From contig CAKZLI010000055.1 in assembly GCA_937125395.1 (NCBI GenBank), positions 62,001 through 126,000 on the forward strand: a stretch of 64,000 bases of DNA, written 5' to 3'. The DNA comes from an uncultured Glaciecola sp. Lineage in GTDB: Bacteria; Pseudomonadota; Gammaproteobacteria; Enterobacterales; Alteromonadaceae. The translations under genes and the position numbers were made by a program. Below, in pieces: positions 44,558-54,397 of this stretch (positions are counted from its first letter, which is position 1; each line of letters begins with the position of its first letter). The notes below the pieces were generated by a model. The model was not told where the DNA came from. It worked only from the letters and a program-made list of their open reading frames with translations, and searched no databases.

Positions 44558-45991
44558 ATGAGCGAAACTACTCAAGTTCAACCTAACTACAACTATAAAG
44601 TCGTTAGGCAATTTACGGTGATGACCGTAATCTGGGGGATCATAGGTATGTCGATTGGATTGCTCCTCGCAATTCAATTATTTGCACCTGCACTTAACTT
44701 TGATACCCCCTGGTTAACCTATTCACGTTTACGCCCCCTGCATACTAATGCCGTAATTTTCGCGTTTGGTGGTTGTGCATTATTTGCTACCTCTTATTAC
44801 GTTGTCCAGCGTACTAGTCAGGTTCGTTTATTTTCTGATAAGCTTGCGGCCTTTACCTTTTGGGGTTGGCAAGCGGTTATCGTATCGGCTGTAGTGACAT
44901 TACCATTGGGATTGACCTCTTCTAAAGAATATGCAGAGTTAGAATGGCCAATCGATATTCTAATTACATTGGTTTGGGTTGCCTATATTATCAATTTCTT
45001 TGGCACCTTAATTGTCCGCAAAACGTCGCACATATATGTGGCTAATTGGTTCTTTGGTGCATTTATGCTAACCGTTGCGGTATTGCATATTGGTAATTCA
45101 ATGGCCATTCCGGTGTCTTTCTTCAAATCTTACTCTATCTATGCTGGTGCGGTTGATGCAATGATGCAGTGGTGGTATGGACACAATGCTGTAGGTTTCT
45201 TCCTTACAGCTGGTTTCCTAGGCATGATGTATTACTTTGTCCCGAAACAAGCTGGACGTCCTGTTTACTCGTATCGTTTATCGATAATCCACTTTTGGGC
45301 ATTGATTTCGTTGTATATCTGGGCTGGTCCTCACCACCTACATTATACTGCACTCCCTGATTGGACTCAGTCTTTGGGTATGGTGATGTCGATTATCTTA
45401 TTCGTGCCTTCATGGGGCGGTATGATCAACGGTATCATGACCTTATCCGGCGCATGGCACAAACTACGTACTGACCCTGTCTTACGTTTCTTGATCGTCT
45501 CGTTATCATTTTATGGTATGTCGACATTTGAAGGTCCTATGATGGCAATCAAAACAGTCAATGCGTTATCGCATTACACAGACTGGACTATTGGGCACGT
45601 TCATTCAGGCGCATTAGGCTGGGTAGCGATGGTATCGATTGGTTCTGTTTATCATTTGATCCCTATCCTTTTTGGTGTGCCTAAGATGCACAGTACAGCA
45701 TTGGTTAACGTTCACTTTTGGTTAGCAACAATCGGTGTTGTGCTATACATTGTTGCAATGTGGATGTCAGGTGTTTTACAAGGATTAATGTGGCGTGCAG
45801 TCAATGCTGACGGAACATTAACCTACAGTTTTGTAGAATCACTTGAAGCGTCAAAACCTTTCTATGTATTACGTGCTATTGGCGGTGTATTTGTTGTCGT
45901 CGGCATGCTAATTATGGCTTATAACTGCTACAAAACTATTCGCGGAAGCAAGGCACAACTTGTCGATAATTCTGCCGTAGCAACAGCGTAA
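44558..45991 (+). CDS. ccoN: cbb3-type cytochrome c oxidase subunit I
   Basis: 477-aa catalytic subunit of the high-affinity, proton-pumping cbb3 oxidase with about 12 membrane helices. Haem and CuB ligands are visible: [10 protein letters not shown] (low-spin haem His), [16 protein letters not shown] (CuB His), GPHHLHY (CuB His pair) and [12 protein letters not shown] (haem His pair). It starts the ccoNOQP operon. GGAAGAACGACCC lies upstream of the ATG, and the FNR box lies 162 bp upstream. Confidence 0.97.
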   Translation: MSETTQVQPNYNYKVVRQFTVMTVIWGIIGMSIGLLLAIQLFAPALNFDTPWLTYSRLRPLHTNAVIFAFGGCALFATSYYVVQRTSQVRLFSDKLAAFTFWGWQAVIVSAVVTLPLGLTSSKEYAELEWPIDILITLVWVAYIINFFGTLIVRKTSHIYVANWFFGAFMLTVAVLHIGNSMAIPVSFFKSYSIYAGAVDAMMQWWYGHNAVGFFLTAGFLGMMYYFVPKQAGRPVYSYRLSIIHFWALISLYIWAGPHHLHYTALPDWTQSLGMVMSIILFVPSWGGMINGIMTLSGAWHKLRTDPVLRFLIVSLSFYGMSTFEGPMMAIKTVNALSHYTDWTIGHVHSGALGWVAMVSIGSVYHLIPILFGVPKMHSTALVNVHFWLATIGVVLYIVAMWMSGVLQGLMWRAVNADGTLTYSFVESLEASKPFYVLRAIGGVFVVVGMLIMAYNCYKTIRGSKAQLVDNSAVATA

Positions 45992-46002
45992 GGAGCATTG
46001 TT

Positions 46003-46608
46003 ATGAAAAATCCACATGAGTTAATTGAAAAGAACGTTGGCTTGTTAACCGTTTTAATCTTGTTCGCTATTGCCCTAGGCGCGATGGCGCAAATTACGCC
46101 GCTAATGTTTCAACAGCAAACTATGGAGCCGGTAAAGGGATTAACGCCTTACACTGCGCTTCAGATGGAAGGCCGTGATATCTATATCCGTGAAGGATGT
46201 GTTGGTTGTCATTCACAAATGATCCGTCCTTTTCGTGCCGAAACCGAGCGTTACGGTCATTATTCAGTAGCCGGTGAATCTGTTTGGGAACGTCCGTTTT
46301 TATGGGGTTCAAAACGCACCGGTCCTGATCTTGCTCGTGTTGGTAATCGTTATTCGGATGAGTGGCATCGTGTGCACTTACTTAATCCACGTAATGTAGT
46401 ACCAGAATCAAACATGCCTGGTTACCCTTGGTTAGCAGAAAACATTCTTGATGGTGAGCTAATTGAGAAAAAACTATCATTATTTCGTGATTTTGGTGTG
46501 CCTTACACAGATGAAGATATTGCTGGAGCAAAAGCAGCCGTCGCAGGTAAAACTGAAATGGAAGCACTCATCGCGTATTTGCAATCTCTTGGGACACATT
46601 TAAAATAA
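46003..46608 (+). CDS. ccoO: cbb3-type cytochrome c oxidase subunit II (mono-haem cytochrome c)
   Basis: 201-aa subunit with an N-terminal membrane anchor (~14–32) and one c-type haem site [13 protein letters not shown]. The axial Met is probably in [17 protein letters not shown] lies upstream. Its stop overlaps the ccoQ start as TAATG. Confidence 0.96.
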   Translation: MKNPHELIEKNVGLLTVLILFAIALGAMAQITPLMFQQQTMEPVKGLTPYTALQMEGRDIYIREGCVGCHSQMIRPFRAETERYGHYSVAGESVWERPFLWGSKRTGPDLARVGNRYSDEWHRVHLLNPRNVVPESNMPGYPWLAENILDGELIEKKLSLFRDFGVPYTDEDIAGAKAAVAGKTEMEALIAYLQSLGTHLK

Positions 46609-46778
46609 TGGATCAGGCAATCATTGGCAGTATTTTTACTGTAATCGTCTTTATCGCTTTCGTCGGTGTGTTGTATTGGGCTTTTACTAGTCGCAATAAA
46701 GCGCGGTTCGACGAAGCGGCTAATATCATTTTTGAAGACGACGATAATAAACAACCAAACGATAAACAGGAGTCTTAA
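46608..46778 (+). CDS. ccoQ: cbb3-type oxidase small subunit CcoQ
   Basis: 56-aa protein starting in the ccoO stop codon (TAATG). One membrane helix (SIFTVIVFIAFVGVLYWAF) is followed by RNKARFDEAANIIFEDDD, the CcoQ pattern. It stabilises the oxidase. The Shine–Dalgarno of ccoP (CAGGAG) lies in its last codons. Confidence 0.93.
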   Translation: MDQAIIGSIFTVIVFIAFVGVLYWAFTSRNKARFDEAANIIFEDDDNKQPNDKQES

Positions 46779-46780
46779 AC

Positions 46781-47743
46781 ATGACCACGTTTTGGACAAT
46801 ATGGATAAGCGTAATTACACTTGGCTCGATTGCTGGTAGTTACTATTTGTTGCGCTGGGCACTATCAAATAAAACCGGCGTCAAAGAAGGCGAATCGATG
46901 GGTCATGAGTATGATGGCATCATTGAGATTAATAATCAGCTACCACGCTGGTGGACTATTATGTTCTACATCACCATTGTTTGGGGATTAGCGTATTTAG
47001 CGCTCTACCCTGGCTTAGGTGCTTATAAAGGATTACTTGGCTGGCAGAGTTCTAATCAGACAATATTGTCGTTAGAAGAATCTGAGGCCGCATTAAAAGC
47101 ATCCATTGAATCAGGTGCATTGATTCAATATGACCGTGAGATCAAATTTGCTAATGAAAAATTTGACCCCATCTTTGCAGAATATGCCAAGGTGGATGTT
47201 GAAACACTCGCAACTAATCCTGAACACAAAGAAGCATTAAAAGTAGGACAACGTTTGTTTATCCAAAACTGTGCTCAGTGTCATGGTTCGGATGCACGTG
47301 GTCAAAACGGTGGTTTCCCGAACCTTACTGACAATGATTGGTTGTATGGTGGTTCTGGTGCAAAGATTGTTGAAACATTGCAACGTGGTCGTAACGCAGT
47401 AATGCCAGCTTGGATTGATGCATTTGGTGAAGAAGGTATCAAAGAAGTTGTTGAGTACACGTTAAGTTTATCAGGCCGTCAAGTTAATCAAGCGTTAGCT
47501 AGCAAAGGTAAAACTCGCTTCATGGCCTGTGCTGCTTGCCACGGTATGGATGGTAAAGGCAACCAGATGATGGGTGCGCCTAATCTTACCGATAATATTT
47601 GGTTATATGGTGGGAGTAAACGAGCTGTTACAGAAACGCTGACATACGGACGTAATGGTGTCATGCCAGCCTTTAACAAAACGTTGGGTGACGATAAAAT
47701 ACATGTCGTTGCTTCATATATTTACAGCTTATCTAATAAATAA
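46781..47743 (+). CDS. ccoP: cbb3-type cytochrome c oxidase subunit III (di-haem cytochrome c)
   Basis: 320-aa subunit. Two N-terminal membrane helices, the conserved HEYDGIIEINNQLPRWW between them, and two c-type haem sites CAQCHGS and CAACHGM with axial Met in NAVMPAW and NGVMPAF. It passes electrons from soluble cytochrome c to CcoO/CcoN. A strong hairpin follows, so the ccoNOQP unit ends here. Confidence 0.97.
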   Translation: MTTFWTIWISVITLGSIAGSYYLLRWALSNKTGVKEGESMGHEYDGIIEINNQLPRWWTIMFYITIVWGLAYLALYPGLGAYKGLLGWQSSNQTILSLEESEAALKASIESGALIQYDREIKFANEKFDPIFAEYAKVDVETLATNPEHKEALKVGQRLFIQNCAQCHGSDARGQNGGFPNLTDNDWLYGGSGAKIVETLQRGRNAVMPAWIDAFGEEGIKEVVEYTLSLSGRQVNQALASKGKTRFMACAACHGMDGKGNQMMGAPNLTDNIWLYGGSKRAVTETLTYGRNGVMPAFNKTLGDDKIHVVASYIYSLSNK

Positions 47744-47769
47744 AACTGAACGATACTGTGATAAAATAT

Positions 47770-47796
47770 AAAGCCTCGTTTTTACGGGGCTTTTTT
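47770..47796 (+). terminator. Intrinsic terminator after ccoP
   Basis: Stem AAAGCCTCGT / ACGGGGCTTT with a TTT loop (two G–T pairs) followed by a T run. It separates ccoNOQP from the fixH–ccoI–ccoS assembly genes. Confidence 0.8.
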
Positions 47797-47866
47797 AATT
47801 AAATACATTCTATTGTGAACATGACGCACGCATTGCACTGACATGACACAATAACTCGGAGAGATA

Positions 47867-48373
47867 ATGCGCCATTCTGACGAACATACTGATACGCAAC
47901 CCTGGTACAAGCAATTTTGGCCTTGGTTTTTAATTATCGTTCCCCTTTCTTCGATGATTTTTTCATTAAATTACGCCAAACTGGCTGTCACGACAGATAA
48001 TGATCTTGTGGTGGATGAATACTACAAAGAAGGACGTGTCATTAATAATCGCCTGGATAAGATTGAACAAGCGCAAACGTTAAACATTACGACTCAGTTA
48101 CGCATTGAAGAAGAACGGGTTGCATTGACGTTTTTATCAGGCGCACCTAAGCAAGGCCAAGCACTAAAGCTTAATTTTTACCATGTCACTATTGCCTCAC
48201 GTGATTTTGAATTGCTGTTATCACGAGATGCTAATGGTGTATATAGAGGTTTTCATACTGCACCGATTAGCGGCAAATGGAAAATCTCTTTAATGCCACT
48301 GGATGCACAATGGAAAATTCAACAAACCGTCACTCTTTCTAAAGCGTCGGATATAACATTTAACCCAGAGTAA
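47867..48373 (+). CDS. ccoH: FixH family cbb3 oxidase assembly protein
   Basis: 168-aa protein with a membrane helix (~20–38; PWFLIIVPLSSMIFSLNYAKLA) and NDLVVDEYYKEGRVINNRLDKIEQA, the FixH/CcoH pattern. The periplasmic beta domain ends GKWKISLMPLDAQWKI. It helps assemble the cbb3 oxidase. CGGAGAG precedes the ATG. ccoG, often found upstream, is not between ccoP and this gene. Confidence 0.9.
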   Translation: MRHSDEHTDTQPWYKQFWPWFLIIVPLSSMIFSLNYAKLAVTTDNDLVVDEYYKEGRVINNRLDKIEQAQTLNITTQLRIEEERVALTFLSGAPKQGQALKLNFYHVTIASRDFELLLSRDANGVYRGFHTAPISGKWKISLMPLDAQWKIQQTVTLSKASDITFNPE

Positions 48374-48375
48374 TC

Positions 48376-50832
48376 ATGCATTATACTTGTTTTCATTGTG
48401 GCCTTCCTGCGGTAGACGATACGTCATTTGTGGTCCGTATTTTTGAACAACCCCAAGTCATGTGTTGCCCTGGTTGTGCCGCGGTGGCGCAGTCCATTGT
48501 TGATAATCAATTAACCGACTACTATCAATTTAGAACTGAAAAAGCGCAACGTGCCCCTTCAGCAGAAGAACAAGCGCAGTTATTTGCTCAATTGAGTATT
48601 TATGATGCGCCTGAATTACAACGTGACTTTGTGTTAGATAATGGCGCACATAAAGAAGTCCAACTGACTTTAGAAGGTATTACCTGCGCAGCATGTGGTT
48701 GGTTAATCGAACGTCATTTGATTAAGCAGGCCGGGATTTTGCACAATGCTGTAAATGTTGGTAATGCTCGAGCAAGTATCACATGGGATCCCAGTGTGAT
48801 CTCCTTATCCAAAATCTTATCAGGCTTAAAATCCATTGGCTATAATGCACAGCCCTTCTCGCCTGAGCAACATGAACTCACCTATCACAATGAGCACAAG
48901 CGGTATATCAAACAACTGGGGCTTGCTGGTATTATGACGATGCAGGTGATGATGCTCTCAATGGGTTTTTATTTTGACTGGTTGGGTAACATCGACGCCA
49001 CTATGCGTGAATATTTTCAATGGATCAGTTTGGTACTCACTACGCCAGTAGTGTTTTATTCTGGTTCGGTATTTTATTTAAGTGCCATAAAAGCCTTAAG
49101 TGCTAAAGGCGTAAATATGGATGTACCCGTGACCATTGCGATTCTAGGTACATACATCGCAGGCATCAAAGCAACTTATTTGCATACGGGTGAAGTGTAT
49201 TTTGAATCGATTTGTATGTTTATTTTCTTTTTATTAACGAGTCGATTCTTGGAACACCGTGCCCGCTATAAAGCCACAGAAATCACCTCAAATACGATGA
49301 AATATGTTCCTGTGAGCGCCACGCTTATCAACCCATTAGATGACTCTCAAACCATAGTGACTGCCAAATCATTAGAGCCGGAACAACTCGTCTTAGTTCG
49401 AGCCGGTGAAACCATTCCTATCGATGGTCAGATTGTCTCTGGCACCACCCATATTGATGAATCGATGTTAACTGGGGAATTTGCACCGATTACCAAGTCG
49501 GTTGGACAGACGGTGTATGGTGGCACAATTAACCAGCAACAAAGTATCACTGTCAAAGTCAGCGTTGCGTTAAAATATGCATTAGTAAATCAAATATTGC
49601 GCTTACAAACTGATGCAATGGCCCAAAAACCGGCGATTGCACAAATGGCAGATCGCCTGTCACAATTTTTTGTCGTTGCAGTGCTGTGTATTGCCGGCGT
49701 CACTTATGGCGTATGGACAGCATTAGGAAACGAACAAGCATTTTGGATCACCGTCTCGATACTCATCGCCACCTGCCCTTGTGCATTAGGGCTCGCCACA
49801 CCATCTGCATTGACATCGGCTATGGCACGGCTGCAAAAAGACGGGGTATTGATAAAACAAGCGAATGTATTAGAAGGGCTAACTGAGATAAATCATATCG
49901 CATTTGATAAAACGGGTACCTTGACCAAAGGTAAATTTTCAATTGTCCAAGTCCACGCTAACCCATCAGCATCATTCCCCATAGATAGCGATACTTTGCT
50001 TCGTTATGTGGCTAGTATCGAAGCATATTCAGAGCACCCGATTGCCAAAGCATTTTCACATATACCGACCATTCCGGTGACCAATCCAACGCAGACTGTT
50101 AACTTAGGTGTCGAAGGAACTATCCAGCCGGTGACTGAAAATGGCAACGCTAACAACATACAAACCATACGTTGTGGCACTCAGTTGTTTATGCGACACA
50201 AACAGGCGATAACAGAGCAAAGCGGTTGGCAAGGCGCGACGATTTTTGTTGAGAATGACACACAGTTGTTAGGTGCTATTTGGCTAAAAGATACGTTAAA
50301 AGACGATACGCAATATACCATTGAGCAACTTGGTGAATATCGCCATAGTATACTCAGTGGCGATGCACCCAACAATGTACAAGATATTGCACAGCAATTA
50401 GCTATCACATCACACTTTGCGCAATGTTCACCGGCACATAAATTACAATGGGTCGAACAACAACAAGCCCAAGGCGATCACATACTCATGGTGGGTGATG
50501 GGATTAATGACTCACCTGTATTAGCACAAGCGAATGTTTCTGTAAGTGTTGGAAATGCGTCTGATTTAGCAAAAAGTGCGTCTGATGTGATATTTTTGCA
50601 AGCCAGTTTACGTCCGTTAATCGTATTATTGAGTTTGGCCAAACAGTGCAAGCGCAAGATCAAACAAAACTTTGGTTGGGCATTAGGGTATAATCTGTTG
50701 GTCTTGCCGTTTGCTATTGCTGGGGTATTAACACCATGGATGGCTGCGTTAGGTATGTCATTAAGCTCGATCATCGTGGTGTATAACTCATCTCGGTTGT
50801 TATCCTTTATTCCCCCGGAGCGTTTAAAATGA
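48376..50832 (+). CDS. ccoI: Copper-transporting P1B-type ATPase CcoI (FixI)
   Basis: 818-aa pump that supplies copper for the cbb3 active site. The N-terminus has a Cys-rich zinc-ribbon-like region (CFHCGLP, MCCPGCAAV), then an HMA domain with GITCAACGWLIERH. The membrane part has the ATCPCALGLATPSAL CPC motif. The P-domain has FDKTGTLTKG and the hinge GDGINDSPVLAQANV. Sequence and place after fixH and before ccoS fit the CcoI/CtpA2 subgroup rather than a copper detoxification ATPase. It overlaps ccoS by 4 bp. Confidence 0.95.
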   Translation: MHYTCFHCGLPAVDDTSFVVRIFEQPQVMCCPGCAAVAQSIVDNQLTDYYQFRTEKAQRAPSAEEQAQLFAQLSIYDAPELQRDFVLDNGAHKEVQLTLEGITCAACGWLIERHLIKQAGILHNAVNVGNARASITWDPSVISLSKILSGLKSIGYNAQPFSPEQHELTYHNEHKRYIKQLGLAGIMTMQVMMLSMGFYFDWLGNIDATMREYFQWISLVLTTPVVFYSGSVFYLSAIKALSAKGVNMDVPVTIAILGTYIAGIKATYLHTGEVYFESICMFIFFLLTSRFLEHRARYKATEITSNTMKYVPVSATLINPLDDSQTIVTAKSLEPEQLVLVRAGETIPIDGQIVSGTTHIDESMLTGEFAPITKSVGQTVYGGTINQQQSITVKVSVALKYALVNQILRLQTDAMAQKPAIAQMADRLSQFFVVAVLCIAGVTYGVWTALGNEQAFWITVSILIATCPCALGLATPSALTSAMARLQKDGVLIKQANVLEGLTEINHIAFDKTGTLTKGKFSIVQVHANPSASFPIDSDTLLRYVASIEAYSEHPIAKAFSHIPTIPVTNPTQTVNLGVEGTIQPVTENGNANNIQTIRCGTQLFMRHKQAITEQSGWQGATIFVENDTQLLGAIWLKDTLKDDTQYTIEQLGEYRHSILSGDAPNNVQDIAQQLAITSHFAQCSPAHKLQWVEQQQAQGDHILMVGDGINDSPVLAQANVSVSVGNASDLAKSASDVIFLQASLRPLIVLLSLAKQCKRKIKQNFGWALGYNLLVLPFAIAGVLTPWMAALGMSLSSIIVVYNSSRLLSFIPPERLK

Positions 50833-51047
50833 ATGTGATTTATGTGTTAATACCCATTGCAATCATTATTGTTGCCTTAGCGTTGGTGGTATTTTTTTGG
50901 GCGGTAAAAAGTAATCAGTTTGAAGATTTAGAACGGCAAGGCTCCTCCATCTTATTCGATGATGACTTGCCCACACCGCCTAAACAACAATCAGCAGACA
51001 CGTCAACGATCTCTTCTACTGCGTCATCAGATGCACCATTGAAATAA
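50829..51047 (+). CDS. ccoS: cbb3 oxidase assembly protein CcoS
   Basis: 72-aa protein with one membrane helix (IYVLIPIAIIIVALALVVFFWAV) and the family tail KSNQFEDLERQGSSILFDDD. It is needed for cofactor insertion in cbb3. ATGA overlap with ccoI and a 2-bp gap to the TauE-like gene suggest one coupled unit. The C-terminal ~20 residues are Ser/Thr-rich and not conserved. Confidence 0.94.
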   Translation: MNVIYVLIPIAIIIVALALVVFFWAVKSNQFEDLERQGSSILFDDDLPTPPKQQSADTSTISSTASSDAPLK

Positions 51048-51049
51048 TC

Positions 51050-51709
51050 ATGGATTCAATATACTTAACAGCATTATTAATTGGGCTAGCCGGCGGTGTG
51101 CATTGTGTCGGTATGTGCGGCGGTATTGCAAGCAGCTTATTGTTTAGTGCAAAACCCAACGTTGGGCGCTATCGACTGCTTAGTGCTTACAACTTTGGTC
51201 GGATATTCAGTTATACCGCAGCAGGTGCTTTGGCTGGTTTTAGCGGTTCTGTATTAACCAGTAATCATATGTTGAGTAGCAATATATTAATGCTGTTAAG
51301 CAGTCTGATATTACTGCTGTTGGGGCTATATATCGGTGGATTAACCCAAACATTAACATGGTTAGAGCGTCTCGGAGGACATTTTTTTGGTCTCATCAAG
51401 CCCTACTCTACCCGTTTTTTACCTTTAGATAATGCTTTAAAAGCAATACCTTATGGCATTATTTGGGGGTGGTTACCTTGTGGTTTAGTCTATTCAGCGT
51501 TAGCTTGGGCAATGACATCAGGCTCAACCCTCAATGGCGCTTTAGTGATGTTTTGTTTTGGTATTGGGACGCTACCAGCCTTGTTTGCAACCAGCATGAG
51601 TGGCCAGTTTATTTACGATCTATTTAAACATCCAATATCACGCAAAATTATTGCCTTAGTGCTGATTATCAGCGCTTTGTTGTTGCTATTTTCTGCTGGT
51701 TTCCACTAA
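51050..51709 (+). CDS. TauE/SafE-like (DsbD-transmembrane-type) protein of the cbb3 cluster
   Basis: 219-aa polytopic protein with about six membrane helices. GLAGGVHCVGMCGGIASSL at the N-terminus and IWGWLPCGLVYSALAWA carry paired Cys typical of the UreH/DsbD-transmembrane family that follows ccoS in many gammaproteobacteria. Copper or thiol transport for oxidase assembly is suspected from context; the substrate is not shown. Confidence 0.82.
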   Translation: MDSIYLTALLIGLAGGVHCVGMCGGIASSLLFSAKPNVGRYRLLSAYNFGRIFSYTAAGALAGFSGSVLTSNHMLSSNILMLLSSLILLLLGLYIGGLTQTLTWLERLGGHFFGLIKPYSTRFLPLDNALKAIPYGIIWGWLPCGLVYSALAWAMTSGSTLNGALVMFCFGIGTLPALFATSMSGQFIYDLFKHPISRKIIALVLIISALLLLFSAGFH

Positions 51710-51770
51710 TATAGTAGATATGTGTATAGCTTTACATTAATCAACGCATAACGAGTGGGATATAGTCAAA

Positions 51771-52499
51771 ATGGATTTATCAATACATTGCCAATCATGT
51801 AGTTTTAGTCACCTGTGCTTGCCTGTTAGCTTAGATCAAGCTGCCTTACAGTCTCTAGATGACATTATCGAACGAAAAAAAACCTTACAAAAGCATGATG
51901 TACTCATTGAGTCACAACGTCCATTTAAATCATTGTATGCAGTGAGAAGTGGTTCACTTAAATCTTTTGTTACCACCAGTGATGGACAAGAACAAATTGT
52001 CGGGTTTCATTTACCCGGTGATTTGATTGGTTTTGATGCGATCAACAGTAAGGTGCACCCGTCTTCCTCGGTAGCACTCGAGACTTCAATGGTGTGTGAG
52101 GTACCTTTTGTCACTTTAGAAGATGTCGCTAATCGCTTTCCTAAACTTCGTTCACAAATAATGCATTGCATGAGTGACCAGATCAAACAAGGTAATGAGT
52201 TGATGATGCTCCTCAATAAACGTAAAGCGGATGAACGCTTGTTGTATTTTTTGACGCAACTATCGCAACGTTTTGCTGAACGAGGCTTTTCGGATAAGCA
52301 ATTCAATTTGTCGATGACTCGCAATGAAATAGGTAATTATTTGGGGCTGACCGTCGAAACCATTTCTCGGTTATTAACCCGTTTTCAAAAAGATCAATTG
52401 ATTAAAGTAGACGGCAAATTAATTCAAATTTTAGATTACCCTACTATGTTGGCTAAAGCTCAAGGCGTACATAATGAAATCGTATTTTTACGGGCATAA
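51771..52499 (+). CDS. fnr: FNR-family oxygen-sensing transcription regulator
   Basis: 242-aa CRP/FNR protein. Three N-terminal Cys of the [4Fe-4S] cluster are in HCQSCSFSHLC (C-x2-C-x5-C) and the fourth in TSMVCEV, as in E. coli FNR. The HTH MTRNEIGNYLGLTVETISRLLTRFQK keeps the Glu, Ser and Arg that read TTGAT. It should activate the cbb3 operon through the box at 44383 under low oxygen. The Shewanella ortholog is EtrA. It precedes ttcA. Confidence 0.96.
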   Translation: MDLSIHCQSCSFSHLCLPVSLDQAALQSLDDIIERKKTLQKHDVLIESQRPFKSLYAVRSGSLKSFVTTSDGQEQIVGFHLPGDLIGFDAINSKVHPSSSVALETSMVCEVPFVTLEDVANRFPKLRSQIMHCMSDQIKQGNELMMLLNKRKADERLLYFLTQLSQRFAERGFSDKQFNLSMTRNEIGNYLGLTVETISRLLTRFQKDQLIKVDGKLIQILDYPTMLAKAQGVHNEIVFLRA

Positions 52500-52535
52500 T
52501 GTATAATATTGCCAAGCATAAATTAGGCAATATTA

Positions 52536-53414
52536 ATGAACTCAACTAAATTACAAAACAAACTTCGTAAGCTGACCGCTCAAGCGATTACTCGATATGG
52601 CATGATCAGCGAGGGCGATCGCATTATGGTGTGTCTATCTGGAGGAAAAGACTCCTATACAATGTTGGATAATCTATTGTATTTACAATCGGTTGCACCA
52701 ATTTCATTCAGTGTGTTTGCAGTGAATCTAGACCAAAAACAACCTGGATTTCCGGCTCATATATTGCCTGCTTATTTGGAACAACGTGGTATCGAATATT
52801 ATATAGTCAATGAAGATACTTATAGTATCGTTAAAGACAAAACACCCGAAGGCAAAACCACCTGTGCCTTATGCTCTCGTCTGCGTCGTGCCATATTATA
52901 TCGTACAGCTAAACAATATAATGCGACCAAAATTGCCTTGGGACATCATCGAGACGATATGTTAGAAACCTTGATGTTGAACATGTTTCATGGCGGTCAA
53001 CTCAAATCGATGCCCCCTAAACTACTTTCAGATAATGGCGAACACGTGGTTATCCGTCCGTTAGCGTTTTGTGCTGAGCAAGATATTGCTGCTTATAGTC
53101 AGCAACAAGGTTATCCCATCATTCCTTGTAATCTATGTGGATCGCAAGAAAACCTGCAACGTAAACAAATTAAACAGATGTTACAAGAATGGCATTTACT
53201 TTACCCTTCACGGATTGCATCAATGGCTACAGCACTCACGCAAGTGGTTCCTTCTCATCTAGCGGATGATAATTTATTTGATTTTACTGAATTAGATCCA
53301 CATGCAATACCTGAGGGGTTAGGTGATATTGGCTTTGATCCTCAACCTATTGATGCTACATTTATAGATACACAACATACATCAACGGATGTTCAAGTGA
53401 TTGAATTGACGTAA
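52536..53414 (+). CDS. ttcA: tRNA 2-thiocytidine synthetase TtcA
   Basis: 292-aa ATP pyrophosphatase that thiolates C32 of certain tRNAs with an Fe-S cluster. PP-loop [28 protein letters not shown], and the two cluster motifs CALC and CNLCGSQ are present. It follows fnr by 36 bp, an arrangement common in the order. Confidence 0.95.
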   Translation: MNSTKLQNKLRKLTAQAITRYGMISEGDRIMVCLSGGKDSYTMLDNLLYLQSVAPISFSVFAVNLDQKQPGFPAHILPAYLEQRGIEYYIVNEDTYSIVKDKTPEGKTTCALCSRLRRAILYRTAKQYNATKIALGHHRDDMLETLMLNMFHGGQLKSMPPKLLSDNGEHVVIRPLAFCAEQDIAAYSQQQGYPIIPCNLCGSQENLQRKQIKQMLQEWHLLYPSRIASMATALTQVVPSHLADDNLFDFTELDPHAIPEGLGDIGFDPQPIDATFIDTQHTSTDVQVIELT

Positions 53415-53467
53415 ATATTCAATCATGTTGATGTTTAGAAATAGCACAGGACTTAGATTAGGAATAT

Positions 53468-54370
53468 ATGAAGATTGGACTCGCTTTAGGCGCTGGAGCA
53501 GCGCGAGGATGGACGCATCTAGGCATTATTGAACGCTTGGAAGCATTGGGTATCAAAATTGATATTGTCACCGGCTGTTCTATTGGTGCTTATGTCGGTG
53601 CGGCTTATGCATCCGGTAACTTGAGCAAATTAAAAGAATGGGCGTTTGATCTGAGTGAATGGCAAGTACTGAGATTGCTTGGTATTGGGATTTCTCGTGG
53701 TGGTCTAGCCAGCGGTCAGCAAGTATTTCAGTTATTAGAAGATGAATTTTCAGCCACGCATTTTGCAGATATGAGATTACCTTTTGCTGTCACCGCTTCT
53801 GATTTGTATTCGGGCCGAGAGGTCGTTTTTCAAGAAGGTCGTGTTGTAGATGCTGTTAGAGCGTCCTGTGCTATTCCAGCATTATTTGCACCTGTATATC
53901 ATGAAGGTCGATGGTTAGTCGATGGTGCCGTTGTTAACCCTGTTCCGGTTAATTTATGCCGACGATTGGGTGCAGACTTCGTGATTGCTGTGAATCTAAG
54001 CGCTGATTTTAGACCTGAGATGCTGGACCGACATTCTGTGGCCCATATCAAAGCGCAACAAAAAACCGACAATTTACTTGCCGATAATCAAAGTTTATTT
54101 AAAAGCTGGTTTTCTCCGGATCCCAAAGACGATGAACCGACTCCTCCAGGGATCATGAGTGTGATGAGTAATAGTCTAGATATTATGCAAGCCCGCGTAA
54201 CCCGTTCTCGATTAGCGGGTGATCCAGCTGATATTTTGATCGAACCACATTTACGCGATATTGGGCTACTCGAATTTGAGAAGGCTCAAGCACTTTATGC
54301 AGCAGGGGCTGAAGCCGTAGACCGATTAGAACAACAAATTTTGTATCAGTTAAACTACATCGACAGTTAA
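53468..54370 (+). CDS. rssA: Patatin-like phospholipase family protein (RssA-like)
   Basis: 300-aa patatin-fold protein. Oxyanion loop GLALGAGAARGWTHLG, nucleophile GCSIGAYVGAAYASG and catalytic Asp in LVDGAVVNPVP form the Ser–Asp dyad. Sequence and length resemble RssA of enterics; lipid substrate unknown. The last 17 bp including the stop codon are tandemly duplicated just after the gene (54351–54384). Confidence 0.86.
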   Translation: MKIGLALGAGAARGWTHLGIIERLEALGIKIDIVTGCSIGAYVGAAYASGNLSKLKEWAFDLSEWQVLRLLGIGISRGGLASGQQVFQLLEDEFSATHFADMRLPFAVTASDLYSGREVVFQEGRVVDAVRASCAIPALFAPVYHEGRWLVDGAVVNPVPVNLCRRLGADFVIAVNLSADFRPEMLDRHSVAHIKAQQKTDNLLADNQSLFKSWFSPDPKDDEPTPPGIMSVMSNSLDIMQARVTRSRLAGDPADILIEPHLRDIGLLEFEKAQALYAAGAEAVDRLEQQILYQLNYIDS

Positions 54371-54384
54371 ACTACATCGACAGT
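54351..54384. repeat. 17-bp tandem duplication over the rssA stop codon
   Basis: Two perfect copies of TAAACTACATCGACAGT. The second copy lies after the stop codon, so the protein is not changed. It looks like a recent slippage event. Confidence 0.9.
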
Positions 54385-54397
54385 TGAGCACTCTGCC

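Noticed and set aside
51715-51770. FNR box for fnr autoregulation (TTTACATTAATCAA)
   Set aside because: Only the right half-site matches; too weak to list.
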